Shown: positions 36,676 through 45,944, counted from the first letter of the stretch. The stretch is 64,000 nucleotides of DNA from Dyadobacter sp. 3J3 (GCF_009801115.1 NZ_VTOL01000004.1:310001-374000); one strand, 5' to 3'. A program made the numbers and translations. Notes: generated from the letters alone by a model not told the origin.

Positions 36676-38190
36676 GTTTTGATTCACAAAAGTTTCAAAT
36701 TCAATAAAATCCTCTTCTTTCATCACTCGGGGAATTTTCACCTGACCACCGAGCTTTTTTGTTTCTTCGCTCCATTTATAAAAAATGGTTTCAGAAATGA
36801 GCACAACTTCAATGCCTTTCAGTGCTTTTCCACGGGCAACTTTATAATTCTTATTGCTGATCTGCAAGGCATTATCGAGAGATTCAGCAACTTTGGTGAA
36901 GTCGGGGAATTTGTCGGAACTGATATACCATTTAAGAATAAATTCTTCATCTTTATGGACAGCTGCGGCAATGAATTCAGTCATCACCACATCATATTCT
37001 TTTTCTAAAACGCGTAATGCATCATTCATCTGGTTGACTGAAAGCTGTTCGCCAACAACGTTCAGATAATGTTTTGTGCGGCCTGTGATTTTAATTTCCG
37101 CTCTTGATTTGTCCGTTATCATCACGGTATCGCCAATCATATACCGCCACGCCCCGGAAACGGTAGAAATTAACAGGCAATAATTTACATCTTCAACTGC
37201 ATTTTCCAGCGCAACTATTTCTGCATCCGGTTTTACCAAACCATCGTCATCCATATTGTCGCCTTCCATGGGCACAAATTCAAAGAAAATGCCACTTTTA
37301 GTTAATAAGGCCATAGAAGTGGTTTCAGGCCGGCTTTGTATGGCAATAAAACCTTCGGAAGCCAGATAGGTATCAATGTAAATTAAGGGATGGGCAAATA
37401 ATTTTTCCAGACTTTTTCTGTAAGGATCAAACGCAACGCCGCCTGTGGTATATACCAGAAGATTCGGCCAGATCTCATGAATATTTTTTAGATTGTGTTT
37501 CTTTATAATTTCTTTCAGCATCAGTTCAATCCAGGCCGGAATTCCGGACAAACAGCCAATATCCCAATCCGGTGCCTGTTCAGCGATTAACTTTACACGT
37601 TCGTCCCAATCTTTGATATCAGCAATTTCACGACCGGGTTTGTAATATCCGCTAAACCAGGAAGGAATATTGCTGGCACTGATTCCGCTGATTTCACCTT
37701 CCAGATGATCATCTTTTTCGGTCAGGTTGGTACTGCTGCCGAGCATCAAAATTTGTTTTTCAAAAAAATCAGCGGGTAAATTGAAGGCACTCAGATTCAT
37801 GATTTCGTCCGTGCCACTTTTTCGAATCGCATCCAGCATATCATCAGTGACGGGAATGTGTTTGCTATGACTTGTGGTGCCGCTGCTTAACGCAAAATAT
37901 TTCTGACCGCCCGGCCAGGTTACATTTTGGTGACCTTCCAACAAATAATGCCACCAGTCGGTGTTCATTTTATCGTAATCATGGACGGGAACATTTTTCT
38001 GGAATGCGGCAATGATGTTCTCCTTTTCCAGAATTTCCTTGAAATGGTATGCTTTTCCAAAAGCGGTGAGTTTTGCTTTTTCAAGCAGCATTACAAGTAT
38101 CTCCTGCTGCTCTTTCACCGGATCAGGATCACTCTTTATATAACCTGTGATGTCAATCGCTTTTTTGATCAGCTCGCCAATAACTGCCAT
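36670..38190 (-). CDS. GH3-family acyl-adenylating enzyme-like protein
   Basis: Related to plant GH3 proteins, which adenylate carboxylic acids and join them to amino acids. The ATP-binding loop ALSSGTTSHSKHIP is near residue 100, and the region YTTGGVAFDPYRKSLEKLF and the late motif TGRTKHYLNVVGEQLS fit the adenylate-forming fold. At 506 residues it is the usual bacterial length. The substrate in bacteria is unknown. It is a single-gene unit facing the HELGH gene. Confidence 0.88.
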   Translation of the reverse strand: MAVIGELIKKAIDITGYIKSDPDPVKEQQEILVMLLEKAKLTAFGKAYHFKEILEKENIIAAFQKNVPVHDYDKMNTDWWHYLLEGHQNVTWPGGQKYFALSSGTTSHSKHIPVTDDMLDAIRKSGTDEIMNLSAFNLPADFFEKQILMLGSSTNLTEKDDHLEGEISGISASNIPSWFSGYYKPGREIADIKDWDERVKLIAEQAPDWDIGCLSGIPAWIELMLKEIIKKHNLKNIHEIWPNLLVYTTGGVAFDPYRKSLEKLFAHPLIYIDTYLASEGFIAIQSRPETTSMALLTKSGIFFEFVPMEGDNMDDDGLVKPDAEIVALENAVEDVNYCLLISTVSGAWRYMIGDTVMITDKSRAEIKITGRTKHYLNVVGEQLSVNQMNDALRVLEKEYDVVMTEFIAAAVHKDEEFILKWYISSDKFPDFTKVAESLDNALQISNKNYKVARGKALKGIEVVLISETIFYKWSEETKKLGGQVKIPRVMKEEDFIEFETFVNQNL

Positions 38191-38260
38191 GATTATTAAT
38201 TAATATGAAGTGAGTAAAGTAACCGACAATCATATCTCAAAAGGTATGCCAAAGACGAAT

Positions 38261-38290
38261 TTGATAAGGTCGGATAACCTGGTAAATTTA
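38261..38290 (+). promoter_or_regulatory. Possible promoter for the SAM-hydrolase-like gene
   Basis: TTG (38261-38263) is followed after 19 bases by TAAATTTA (38283-38290), one base from the TAnnTTTG consensus. The leader would be about 70 bases. Confidence 0.3.
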
Positions 38291-38366
38291 TAACTTTACG
38301 GAAGATGGCAGGGATTTTTAAATTCCTGAAATTCCAGATTATTATTCATACAATTTTATAAAAAAT

Positions 38367-39284
38367 ATGGCATCATTTTCCTTCCTTAACAAATCCGGGT
38401 TTTCGGCAAGCGTTGTTTTATTTATGCTTATTACGGTTGCTTCAACAGCCCAAAATAATATTCTTGTTTTCCAGTCCGATTTTGGATTGAAAGATGGTGC
38501 TGTTTCCGCCATGAAAGGAGTTGCGATGGGCGTTTCCCCTGATCTTAAATTATTTGATGTAACGCATGAAATCCCGGCTTATAATATTTGGGAAGCATCT
38601 TACCGACTTGTTCAAACTGCTCCTTACTGGCCTGCCGGAACTGTTTTTGTTTCCGTTTGCGATCCTGGTGTTGGAACTCAAAGGAAATCGGTGGTTCTTT
38701 TAACCAAGTCAGGACATTATTTTGTCACGCCCGATAATGGAACTCTAACTCTGGTTGCCGAGCAAATGGGAATTCAGGAAGTTCGTGAAATTGATGAAGT
38801 GAATAACCGACGAAAAAATTCGAACGAATCTTATACTTTTCATGGTCGTGATGTGTATGCATTTACAGGAGCAAGACTGGCCTCTAAAACCATTACTTAC
38901 GATCAGATTGGTCCAAAACTTCCAAATCAGATTGTGTCAATTCCTTACACAAAACCATCTTTCGTAAACGGGAAAGTAAAGGGGACTATACCTATTCTGG
39001 ATATTCAGTATGGCAATGTTTGGACTGATATTGATAAAAAACTTTTCAATCAACTCGGGATCAAAATAGGGGAAAATATTAAAGTTCAGGTTTTCAACAG
39101 CGAGAAGAAAGCATACGAAGGGACTGTTCAATATGTCAATACTTTTGGTGAAGTGCCTGAGGGGAGTGACGTTGGTTATTTTAATAGCTTGCTCAATTTT
39201 TCATTGGGAATAAATATGGCAAACTTTTCAGAAAAACATGGCGTGTTGAGTGGAAGTAACTGGAGTATTATTTTGAGCAAATAG
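38367..39284 (+). CDS. Exported SAM hydroxide adenosyltransferase-like protein (DUF62)
   Basis: This family splits S-adenosylmethionine to adenosine and methionine with water (or halide in relatives such as chlorinase). Typical motifs are seen: FQSDFGLKDG (Asp38, Asp43), VTHEIP, VCDPGVGT (Asp99), with Arg106 and His117 in the places of the catalytic Asp-Arg-His set, and FHGRDVYAFTGARLA. The chlorinase/fluorinase insert is absent, which favours hydrolysis. Unusually, the first 28 residues form a clear signal peptide (SASVVLFMLITVASTAQ), so it should act outside the cytoplasm, where SAM is not expected. Confidence 0.88.
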   Translation: MASFSFLNKSGFSASVVLFMLITVASTAQNNILVFQSDFGLKDGAVSAMKGVAMGVSPDLKLFDVTHEIPAYNIWEASYRLVQTAPYWPAGTVFVSVCDPGVGTQRKSVVLLTKSGHYFVTPDNGTLTLVAEQMGIQEVREIDEVNNRRKNSNESYTFHGRDVYAFTGARLASKTITYDQIGPKLPNQIVSIPYTKPSFVNGKVKGTIPILDIQYGNVWTDIDKKLFNQLGIKIGENIKVQVFNSEKKAYEGTVQYVNTFGEVPEGSDVGYFNSLLNFSLGINMANFSEKHGVLSGSNWSIILSK

Positions 39285-39308
39285 CAATTTGAAATACTTG
39301 CTTTTGAA

Positions 39309-39342
39309 ATTAAAAAACCTGCCATCGAGCAGGTTTTTTAAT
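39309..39342. terminator. Bidirectional terminator
   Basis: A perfect 14 bp stem (39309-39322 with 39329-39342) with A-rich start and T-rich end lies between two convergent genes. Confidence 0.8.
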
Positions 39343-39362
39343 TAATTCGAATTCGAAAAGAA

Positions 39363-39641
39363 TTACAATTTCTTCACTTCATCTTTAACACCTGTTCCGA
39401 CTTTTTTCGCTACTTTTTTAGTGCCGTCAAATGCTTTTTCAGCGCCTTCGCCAACTTTTTCAGCTCCGGTTTTTACGCCTTCACCAACAATTTTTGCATC
39501 TTTTTTAATAACAGCACCCACTTTTTTAGCTTTTGATTTAGTGGCTGCTACTACTTTCTGAGTTTTTGTTGAATCTGTATCTTGTGCAAAAGAGGCAGTT
39601 GAAAATGCAAATAGAGCGGCGATAATCAATATTTTTTTCAT
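39363..39641 (-). CDS. Small Lys/Ala-rich exported protein
   Basis: A signal peptide (MKKILIIAALFAFSTASFAQ) is followed by about 70 residues made almost wholly of Lys, Ala, Val, Gly, Thr and Glu, with repeats of the form (A/K)KKVG, GVKTGAEKVGEGAEKAFDGTK. The pattern recalls amphipathic 11-residue repeats of LEA-like and histone-like tails. The function is unknown; charge suggests binding to acidic polymers or stress protection (inference). Hairpins bound it on both sides. Confidence 0.7.
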   Translation of the reverse strand: MKKILIIAALFAFSTASFAQDTDSTKTQKVVAATKSKAKKVGAVIKKDAKIVGEGVKTGAEKVGEGAEKAFDGTKKVAKKVGTGVKDEVKKL

Positions 39642-39756
39642 GTTGTCCTATGTAGTTTTTTATCTAAGGTTTAAAGCATTCGCTTTTCCGTATTTATACG
39701 GATTAGAACTCTACAAGTCACAATTACTTAGAAAAGTTTTTATACTGATAAAAAAT

Positions 39757-39797
39757 TAAAAAGCCAGTTACGTTTAGAGAACATAACCGGCTTTTTA
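39757..39797 (-). terminator. Terminator after the aldo/keto reductase gene
   Basis: A 14 bp stem with one G-U pair on the transcribed strand (39757-39770 with 39784-39797) ends in a T-run on the minus strand. Confidence 0.65.
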
Positions 39798-39815
39798 GTA
39801 AAGACTTACAATTTA

Positions 39816-40694
39816 TCAGAATGGATTAACAACTTGATAAAGAGCATACCAATCCTGATTTGTTAATTGAATATCCGAAGCACTTGCTGCGTTTCTGATT
39901 CTTGTTTCCGATAAAGAGCCAATAATGGGCAGCGTTCCAAGTTTCATTAACCAGGCTACTGCCGTTTGCTCAATGTTAGCGTCATATTTTTTGCCAATTT
40001 CTTCAAGTTTTGCTCTTAAAGCGACTGCTTTTTCATCGGTTCCATTCAAAATCCGCCCTCCTGCTAATGGTGCCCAGGCAAGGGGTTTGCTAAAACTTTG
40101 TTTGATAAAATCGATACGGCCATCGGCAATGGCTGTCGTATTCAGCAAATTCAGTTCGATATGGTTTGTGACAATTGGAATTCTTAGATAGGAAGCCAAT
40201 AATTGATGCTGGAAAACAGAAAAGTTAGCAACACCGATATGTTTCACTTTTCCGGATTTTACAACTTCTGCCAATGCTCCGGCCGTTTCTTCAGGATCTG
40301 CCAGGAAATCGCTGTGCTGTAAAAGAAAAATATCAAGATAATCCGTGTTCAGTCTTTTTAATGATCCGTTGACACTATTGATAATATGATCTCTGGACGT
40401 GTCGTAATAGCTGAAATCGCCATTGTCTGACTTTCTTATCCCACATTTACTGAAAAGAACAATATCCTCTCTTTTAAAGGATTTAGTTTTGATTACTTTA
40501 CCAAAATGTTCCTCAACGGTAAAATCACCGTAAACGTCGGCATGATCAAATGTGTTTATGCCAAGTTCCAAACACAAGTTAATTGTCTTTTCAATGGCGG
40601 CTGTTGTTTCTGCACCTTCATCTTTCCATCGCCAGAAACCATAAACTGCTTCAGATACTTTTGGGCCGGAATCACTTAAATTAACTTTTTTCAT
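39816..40694 (-). CDS. Aldo/keto reductase
   Basis: An NADPH-dependent oxidoreductase of the (beta/alpha)8 AKR fold. The catalytic tetrad is complete: Asp50 and Tyr55 (FDHADVYGDF), Lys83 (FSKCGI) and His127 (LLQHSD). At 292 residues it is like E. coli YdhF. The natural substrate is unknown. A good promoter (TTG-N18-TATTTTTG) lies 27 bases upstream. Confidence 0.92.
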   Translation of the reverse strand: MKKVNLSDSGPKVSEAVYGFWRWKDEGAETTAAIEKTINLCLELGINTFDHADVYGDFTVEEHFGKVIKTKSFKREDIVLFSKCGIRKSDNGDFSYYDTSRDHIINSVNGSLKRLNTDYLDIFLLQHSDFLADPEETAGALAEVVKSGKVKHIGVANFSVFQHQLLASYLRIPIVTNHIELNLLNTTAIADGRIDFIKQSFSKPLAWAPLAGGRILNGTDEKAVALRAKLEEIGKKYDANIEQTAVAWLMKLGTLPIIGSLSETRIRNAASASDIQLTNQDWYALYQVVNPF

Positions 40695-40720
40695 TCGGTG
40701 GTGTTGGTTGGATCAGGTTG

Positions 40721-40749
40721 CAAAAATACCCTAATTTTAAAAATAGCAA
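40721..40749 (-). promoter_or_regulatory. Predicted aldo/keto reductase promoter (TTG-N18-TATTTTTG)
   Basis: On the minus strand TTG (40747-40749) precedes TATTTTTG (40721-40728) by 18 bases, a full match to both Bacteroidota elements. Start of transcription would be near 40714. Confidence 0.5.
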
Positions 40750-40811
40750 TCCAATTTTTGAATTACTCCTACGATTACTTTTAAGATATCAATGCTTTCT
40801 CTATAAAAAGA

Positions 40812-40844
40812 AAGCTCCTCACTCATTTAAGAGTTTCGGAGCTT
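40812..40844 (-). terminator. Possible terminator after the T9SS cargo gene
   Basis: Seven outer pairs (40812-40818 with 40838-40844) and four inner pairs (40821-40824 with 40831-40834), with a small internal loop, lie 27 bases beyond the stop codon. A T-run follows on the minus strand. Confidence 0.45.
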
Positions 40845-40870
40845 CATTAAGGGTTTATGAGTTTGTCTTT

Positions 40871-42022
40871 TTAATCAATTAGTAACAACTTAAAGGATTT
40901 GGTTTTGGAATCATTACCGGCATCATTTACCCTTAGTTCATATTGTCCCGCTGCGGGGTTACCTTTTATATTAATCTGAAATGAGTTTTCAGATTTGACC
41001 GTTTTTATGGATAGCTCTTTGCCTAATGAATTGAAAAGTCTGATTTGTGGATTTTTAGAACCGGAATATTTTACAACAAAACTTCCATGATTCGGATTTG
41101 GAAACACGAAAGTTTCGTCTGCTGAGTTTGCCTTTACACCTATTGTTCTGGAATATTCAAAACTTCCATCAAGATCAATCTGTTTTAAGCGAAAATAGAA
41201 AGTCTGGTCAGGTTGAATTTCGGTGTCTGTAAACTCATAAGAAGATTTGGATTTTGTGGTGATGTTTCCTTCAACATATCCGATTTTATGGAAGTTGACG
41301 GCATCTGTACTTTTCTCTATTTCAAAACCTTCATTTTGATCTTCCCAGGTAGTTTCCCACTTTAATAAAATAGTATTGTTATTCAAGCTGCCTTTGAATG
41401 AACTTAATTTAACAGGCATAGGAGAAATTACTGTTCCGTTTAGGATGATTTTGTCAAGCCTGAAACTGGCTCCTGTAGATGCTGTATTGGTACCTAAATC
41501 AGCTCTTTGCGTGCCAAAAGGATAGATCCTGAAAGTCAATTGGACACTGCTTGCTACGGTAAAATCATCAAAATCCCAGGTAGTAGTTGCCCCGGGTGAG
41601 GTAATCGTTTTTGGAGCCGCTCCCCACGCACTGGAAGTAGCAAATCCGTCGGTACTATAACGAATTTCAAGTTGATTGGGAGCAGAGGCGCTTCCCTGAC
41701 GGAAAAAAGTAAGAGAGGTAACGTCAAGCTGATAACCAGCGTTGGCTGTAACTGAAAATTCAATATAAGAATTGTTGTTGATGGATGCTGTATTATTCAG
41801 GGTTGTTGAGTTAAAAGCATTGGCGAATGGAGTGCACGTTATTGTGTTTCTTGTAAGCTCAGTTCCAGTGACGTTGGGAATCGGTGTAGAGATGTTACCT
41901 GGTGTTGGACAGGCGGAAACCCCTGTAAACGTATTGGAATAAATTTGGCTGAAAGTAAGTGCTGGCACCATTAAAAGGATAGTCAGCAAAAGAAGATATT
42001 TAGGGTAAAAGTTTCTTATCAT
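40871..42022 (-). CDS. Secreted T9SS cargo protein of unknown function
   Basis: A signal peptide (about 1-26, ending ALTFSQ) leads into a 170-residue beta-rich domain with ordered aromatic and Asn/Thr residues (SLTFFRQGSASAPNQLEIRYSTDG). A fibronectin-III-like module follows at about 205-300 (LLKWETTWEDQNEGFEIEKS), of a kind common just before T9SS signals. The last 75 residues are the sorting domain (FVFPNPNHGSFVVKYSG ... GQYELRVND). The N-terminal part has the look of a carbohydrate- or surface-binding domain, but no enzyme motif is seen. Confidence 0.75.
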   Translation of the reverse strand: MIRNFYPKYLLLLTILLMVPALTFSQIYSNTFTGVSACPTPGNISTPIPNVTGTELTRNTITCTPFANAFNSTTLNNTASINNNSYIEFSVTANAGYQLDVTSLTFFRQGSASAPNQLEIRYSTDGFATSSAWGAAPKTITSPGATTTWDFDDFTVASSVQLTFRIYPFGTQRADLGTNTASTGASFRLDKIILNGTVISPMPVKLSSFKGSLNNNTILLKWETTWEDQNEGFEIEKSTDAVNFHKIGYVEGNITTKSKSSYEFTDTEIQPDQTFYFRLKQIDLDGSFEYSRTIGVKANSADETFVFPNPNHGSFVVKYSGSKNPQIRLFNSLGKELSIKTVKSENSFQINIKGNPAAGQYELRVNDAGNDSKTKSFKLLLID

Positions 42023-42237
42023 AATATTTGGTGTGTATAGTGTAAAGAATACTAATGCACCGAAAGTATGAAAAAAGATACTTGTTTAATGTAAATATTG
42101 AATAAATTATTGTATTTATTCAATATTTGATTAGGGTTTTCGTTTAACGCATATTTTAATCACTTTTGGAATAATTTTGACTAATTATTTTTCCAGATTT
42201 AGGAAATGATAAGGTTGGGAATACCCCTAAAAAGATA

Positions 42238-42295
42238 AAACCAAAGAAATTAATTTAAAAAAGTACGGTCTCTTTTAAATTAATTTCTTTGGTTT
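42238..42295 (-). terminator. 23 bp perfect hairpin after xylB
   Basis: Arms 42238-42260 and 42273-42295 are exact reverse complements with a 12-base loop. It lies 23 bases past the xylB stop and probably ends that transcript. It is unusually long for a terminator and has no clean T-run. Confidence 0.6.
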
Positions 42296-42317
42296 GCTAT
42301 GCGATTTGGCTTTTATG

Positions 42318-43802
42318 CTATACCTCTTTGAGAAGAGCTTCCTTCCACTTTCCATAAGCATCTTTTGTAGACGCGGTTAAAGAAGAGTCTGGCTCTACAG
42401 TGCGGACCGCAGATAAACCTGTGAAAGCTTCGTTACGATTTTTGTAATAACCCAGTCCCAAACCTGCTGCACGGGCTGCACCCTGGGCCCCGTCTGTATT
42501 GAAAAGCTCAACCGTAGCACCGGAAACATTCGCAAAAGTTTCACGGAAAACATGGCTTAAAAACATATTTGCCTCACCTGCTCTTATGTTTTTCAAGGAA
42601 ACACCAAGCGTTTCCATAACCTCCATACCATAGTAAAGGGCAAAAACAATTCCTTCCTGAGCGGCACGCGTCCAATGGCTGATACCATGACGACTGAATT
42701 GCAGTCCACGGAAATTGGCTCCAGGGTCCTGATTTTCAAGCATTCGCTCCGCACCGTTACCGAAAGGAAAACAAATTAACCCGTCAGAGCCAACTGGTGC
42801 GTGCGCGGCCAGATCATTAATGCCGGGATAGGAAATATTGCCTTGTAACAATGTATTTCTCAACCAGCTATTCAAACTTCCTGTACCATTTACACAAAGC
42901 AAAACGCCATAACGCGGTGCTTCAACAGTATGATTAACGTGCAGGAAGGTATTAACTCTGGATTTTTCATCAAATTTAATCTGATCACTCACCCCGTAAA
43001 CTACGCCAGAAGTTCCGGCAGTTGCTGCAACTTCTCCAGGATCTAAAACATTTAAAGAAAATGCATTATTTGGCTGATCACCAGCACGGTAAGTAATTGG
43101 AATTCCTGCTTTTAAACCGAGCGCTGCCGCCGATTCTGCCGTTAATTTTCCTTGTTCAGAAAAAGTTGGTACAACAGTAGCCATCAGATTTTTATCAAAG
43201 CCAAAATAGTCTAAAAGAAAATCAGCTGGTTTTTCTTCTTTAAAATCCCATAAGATACCTTCCGACAATCCTGAGGGAGTAGTGACAACTTCATTGGTCA
43301 TTTTTGCTGCCAGATAGTCGCCGGGAAGCATGAATTTATGCACTTTGGCATATACATCGGGTTCATTTTGTTTGACCCATCCTAATTTTGACGCGGTGAA
43401 ATTTCCCGGAGAATTTAACAAATGAGGTAAAACTGTTTTTTCACCGATAGCCTGCATCGCTTTGTTTCCAATCTCGACGGCACGGCTGTCGCACCAGATA
43501 ATGGAAGGACGCAGGACATTCAAATCTTTATCAACAACAACCAAGCCGTGCATTTGGTACGATATTCCAATTGCACCCACATAGTCAGGAGAAATCCCCG
43601 ACTGCTCCATCACGGCCTGCGAGGCCAGACATGCGTTTTCCCACCATTGTTCGGGTTGCTGTTCGGCAAAACCCGGTTTTGGTGCGGCAATAGCCATTTC
43701 TTTTTCCGGATAAAAAGCCGAAGCAATCACCTGGCCGGTGTCTGCATGCAGGAGACATGCCTTTATTGATGAACTGCCTAAATCGAATCCCAGGAAATAC
43801 AT
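42318..43802 (-). CDS. xylB: Xylulokinase (FGGY family)
   Basis: Phosphorylates D-xylulose to xylulose 5-phosphate in xylose use. The first phosphate-binding loop GFDLGSSSIK starts at Gly5, QMHG is at 83-86 as in xylulokinases, and the catalytic base is Asp242 in RAGDQPNNAF. At 494 residues the length is right. xylA and a transporter are not adjacent in the window, so the substrate call rests on the motifs. Confidence 0.9.
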   Translation of the reverse strand: MYFLGFDLGSSSIKACLLHADTGQVIASAFYPEKEMAIAAPKPGFAEQQPEQWWENACLASQAVMEQSGISPDYVGAIGISYQMHGLVVVDKDLNVLRPSIIWCDSRAVEIGNKAMQAIGEKTVLPHLLNSPGNFTASKLGWVKQNEPDVYAKVHKFMLPGDYLAAKMTNEVVTTPSGLSEGILWDFKEEKPADFLLDYFGFDKNLMATVVPTFSEQGKLTAESAAALGLKAGIPITYRAGDQPNNAFSLNVLDPGEVAATAGTSGVVYGVSDQIKFDEKSRVNTFLHVNHTVEAPRYGVLLCVNGTGSLNSWLRNTLLQGNISYPGINDLAAHAPVGSDGLICFPFGNGAERMLENQDPGANFRGLQFSRHGISHWTRAAQEGIVFALYYGMEVMETLGVSLKNIRAGEANMFLSHVFRETFANVSGATVELFNTDGAQGAARAAGLGLGYYKNRNEAFTGLSAVRTVEPDSSLTASTKDAYGKWKEALLKEV

Positions 43803-44123
43803 ATAGGTTGTTTACGGTTAGTCGGTTTATTGGAAAAATTATAAATATTAACAGATTAAAATCAGAAATACAAAATTGTTGAATTTGTTGGATATTACAA
43901 TAAATAATAAGTGTATAAATTACACTTTAAAATAGTTGAAATGTTTATTTTTATATCAAAATCGTAAAACACCAATTTTTTACCGTAATCCAAATGATTC
44001 TTTCGAAAGTCTTGTTGCATCTTAAACCTGATTTTGGTTTTAGATATTTTTCATGGATAGTAAAATTCAAATTCTTTGCTAACTTAGGTTTCGTAAATCT
44101 ACATCGTCCTTTTTAAGGAAATT
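43803..44123. other. Intergenic region between divergent xylB and M28 peptidase genes
   Basis: Very AT-rich, with no open frame of note. It must hold both divergent promoters, but no full -33/-7 pair could be placed. Confidence 0.5.
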
Positions 44124-45587
44124 ATGAAAAAAATAATATTGGTTGCGGTAGCCGGCGGATTATTCTTTTTAGCCACCGGATTTAATTCAGATGACAAAAA
44201 ATGGGAAAAAACTTTTACACGTCTTGATACCGAAGTAAGAAAGAACAGCAAAGCATACGAAACTTTGGGCAGTGCCACGCAGACCATCGGCCATAGGCTG
44301 ACCGGTAGTGCGAATGGTGAAAAAGCGGAAGAATATGCTTACAAATTGTTAAAAAGTTATGGTTTTACGGATGTTGTGTACCAGCCGTTTGAAGTGGAAG
44401 CGTGGATGCGCGATACTGTTACGCTGAGTATTGTTCCCGGGAGCAGCGACAATTTCCGGGATGTTCCTGTGGTTTCTCTTGCGCATTCACCTGTTCAGGC
44501 CAATCTTAAAGGTGAAATCGTGGATGTTGGCAATGGGCTGGCAGAAGATTTTGAAGCGCTTAAAGATAAGGTAAAGGGCAAAATTGTTCTTGCCAATATT
44601 GGTGTCGTAGGTGTGACCGGGAAAAAGAATTTACATCGTTCTGAGAAAACGGCTCTTGCGATTAAATATGGTGCGGATGGAATTATCATGGTAAACCAGG
44701 CTCCCGGCAAGATTTTGCTGACAGGAACTGCTTCGGTTACCGGTGCAATTATTTCAATTCCTGCGGTTTGTGTTTCGAATGATAGCGGGAAAGAAATTCG
44801 TGGCTGGTTGAAAGATGAGGGGCCGTTGCATGCGCATATTGATATGCATAACATTTCAAAACAGATCAAAGCGAGAAATGTAATTGCCACGCTGAAAGGT
44901 AAATCTGACGAGAAAATTATCATCGGCGGTCACCTGGATTCGTGGGATCTGGCAACTGGTGCCATTGATAATGGTATCGGTTCTTTCGCAGTGATGGATA
45001 TTGCACGCGCTTTCAAAGCTTTGAAAATTAAACCGGAACGTACAATCCAATTTGTTTTATTCATGGGTGAAGAGCAGGGATTATTAGGATCCAAGCATTT
45101 TGTAAGTGAATTAAAACGTACAGGAGCGGTTGACAAAGTGGGTTATATGATGAACCTAGACATGACCAATGATCCAAAAGGTATCAATGCTTTTGGAAAA
45201 GATGAAATGACAGATTTCTTCAAAGGTGTTGGTGAAGCTATTCATACAGTGGATGCGGGTTATAAAAATGAACAGGCTAACCGAGCGGGTTTACATAGTG
45301 ATCATCAGCCCTTTATGTTGGAAGGAATTCCGGTTGCAGGACTTTCTGGTACGCTGGCTCCGGAAGTGATCCAATGTTATCACGCAGATTGTGATGATTT
45401 TAAACTTGTTAATAAGGACCAACTTGAAAATACGGTTCGTATTGCGGCGATGTGTTTATATGCACTTTCAAATGCAGAAAAAATACCTGGCAAAAAACTT
45501 TCAGATACTAAAACAAGAGATTATTTGATTTCTCAGGGCTTGAAACAAGAGCTCGTGATCGGGCAGGAGTGGAGATGGGGAGAATGA
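44124..45587 (+). CDS. Exported M28-family zinc peptidase with PA domain
   Basis: A signal-peptide-like start (MKKIILVAVAGGLFFLATGF) is followed by a peptidase fold with a PA domain inserted at about 115-240. The two-zinc site is complete: His270, Asp282, Glu317, Asp346 and His420, with Glu316 as the catalytic base (GGHLDSWDLATGAIDNG; MGEEQG; LDMTND; CYHADCDD). It resembles plasma glutamate carboxypeptidase and aminopeptidases that release amino acids from short peptides. The exact specificity is unknown. Confidence 0.92.
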   Translation: MKKIILVAVAGGLFFLATGFNSDDKKWEKTFTRLDTEVRKNSKAYETLGSATQTIGHRLTGSANGEKAEEYAYKLLKSYGFTDVVYQPFEVEAWMRDTVTLSIVPGSSDNFRDVPVVSLAHSPVQANLKGEIVDVGNGLAEDFEALKDKVKGKIVLANIGVVGVTGKKNLHRSEKTALAIKYGADGIIMVNQAPGKILLTGTASVTGAIISIPAVCVSNDSGKEIRGWLKDEGPLHAHIDMHNISKQIKARNVIATLKGKSDEKIIIGGHLDSWDLATGAIDNGIGSFAVMDIARAFKALKIKPERTIQFVLFMGEEQGLLGSKHFVSELKRTGAVDKVGYMMNLDMTNDPKGINAFGKDEMTDFFKGVGEAIHTVDAGYKNEQANRAGLHSDHQPFMLEGIPVAGLSGTLAPEVIQCYHADCDDFKLVNKDQLENTVRIAAMCLYALSNAEKIPGKKLSDTKTRDYLISQGLKQELVIGQEWRWGE

Positions 45588-45608
45588 TAGCTTGAATGGT
45601 TGAGTTTT

Positions 45609-45644
45609 AAAATGGTCTCGGAATTATGATTTCGAGACCATTTT
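45609..45644. terminator. Shared terminator that overlaps the 3' end of the SMR gene
   Basis: A perfect 12 bp stem (45609-45620 with 45633-45644) bounded by A and T runs serves the convergent M28 and SMR genes. The SMR stop codon lies in the loop and its last codons form one arm. Confidence 0.7.
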
Positions 45645-45944
45645 TATTCCAATGATTGACCCAATTAACAAAACAATAAAAAATATTCGCCAGAAATCGA
45701 TGGGATCTTTATAAAATAAGATTCCGATTAATACCGTCCCAACCGCTCCAATTCCTGTCCAGACCGCATAAGCCGTACCCAATGGAATTGTTTGTATTGC
45801 TTTATTTAAGAGAAGAAAACTACACACAATACAAACAAAAAATGCAAGGGTCCATTTGACATTTGTGAAGTTGTCAGAATGTTTGAGGCATGTCGTAAAA
45901 CCTACTTCAAAAAGGCCGGCAATAATTAAGATGATCCAGTACAT
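45624..45944 (-). CDS. Small multidrug resistance (SMR) family efflux protein, SugE/Gdx-like
   Basis: Start chosen at MYWIILIIAG; the frame runs 9 codons further up. The 106-residue protein has four hydrophobic helices. The membrane Glu in helix 1 (AGLFEVGFTTCLKHS) is the proton and substrate site. The sequence GLFEVGFTTCLKHS and PLGTAYAVWTGIGAVGT fit the SugE/Gdx subgroup, which exports guanidinium, better than EmrE. It probably works as an antiparallel dimer. No guanidine riboswitch is seen upstream. Confidence 0.88.
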   Translation of the reverse strand: MYWIILIIAGLFEVGFTTCLKHSDNFTNVKWTLAFFVCIVCSFLLLNKAIQTIPLGTAYAVWTGIGAVGTVLIGILFYKDPIDFWRIFFIVLLIGSIIGIKMVSKS

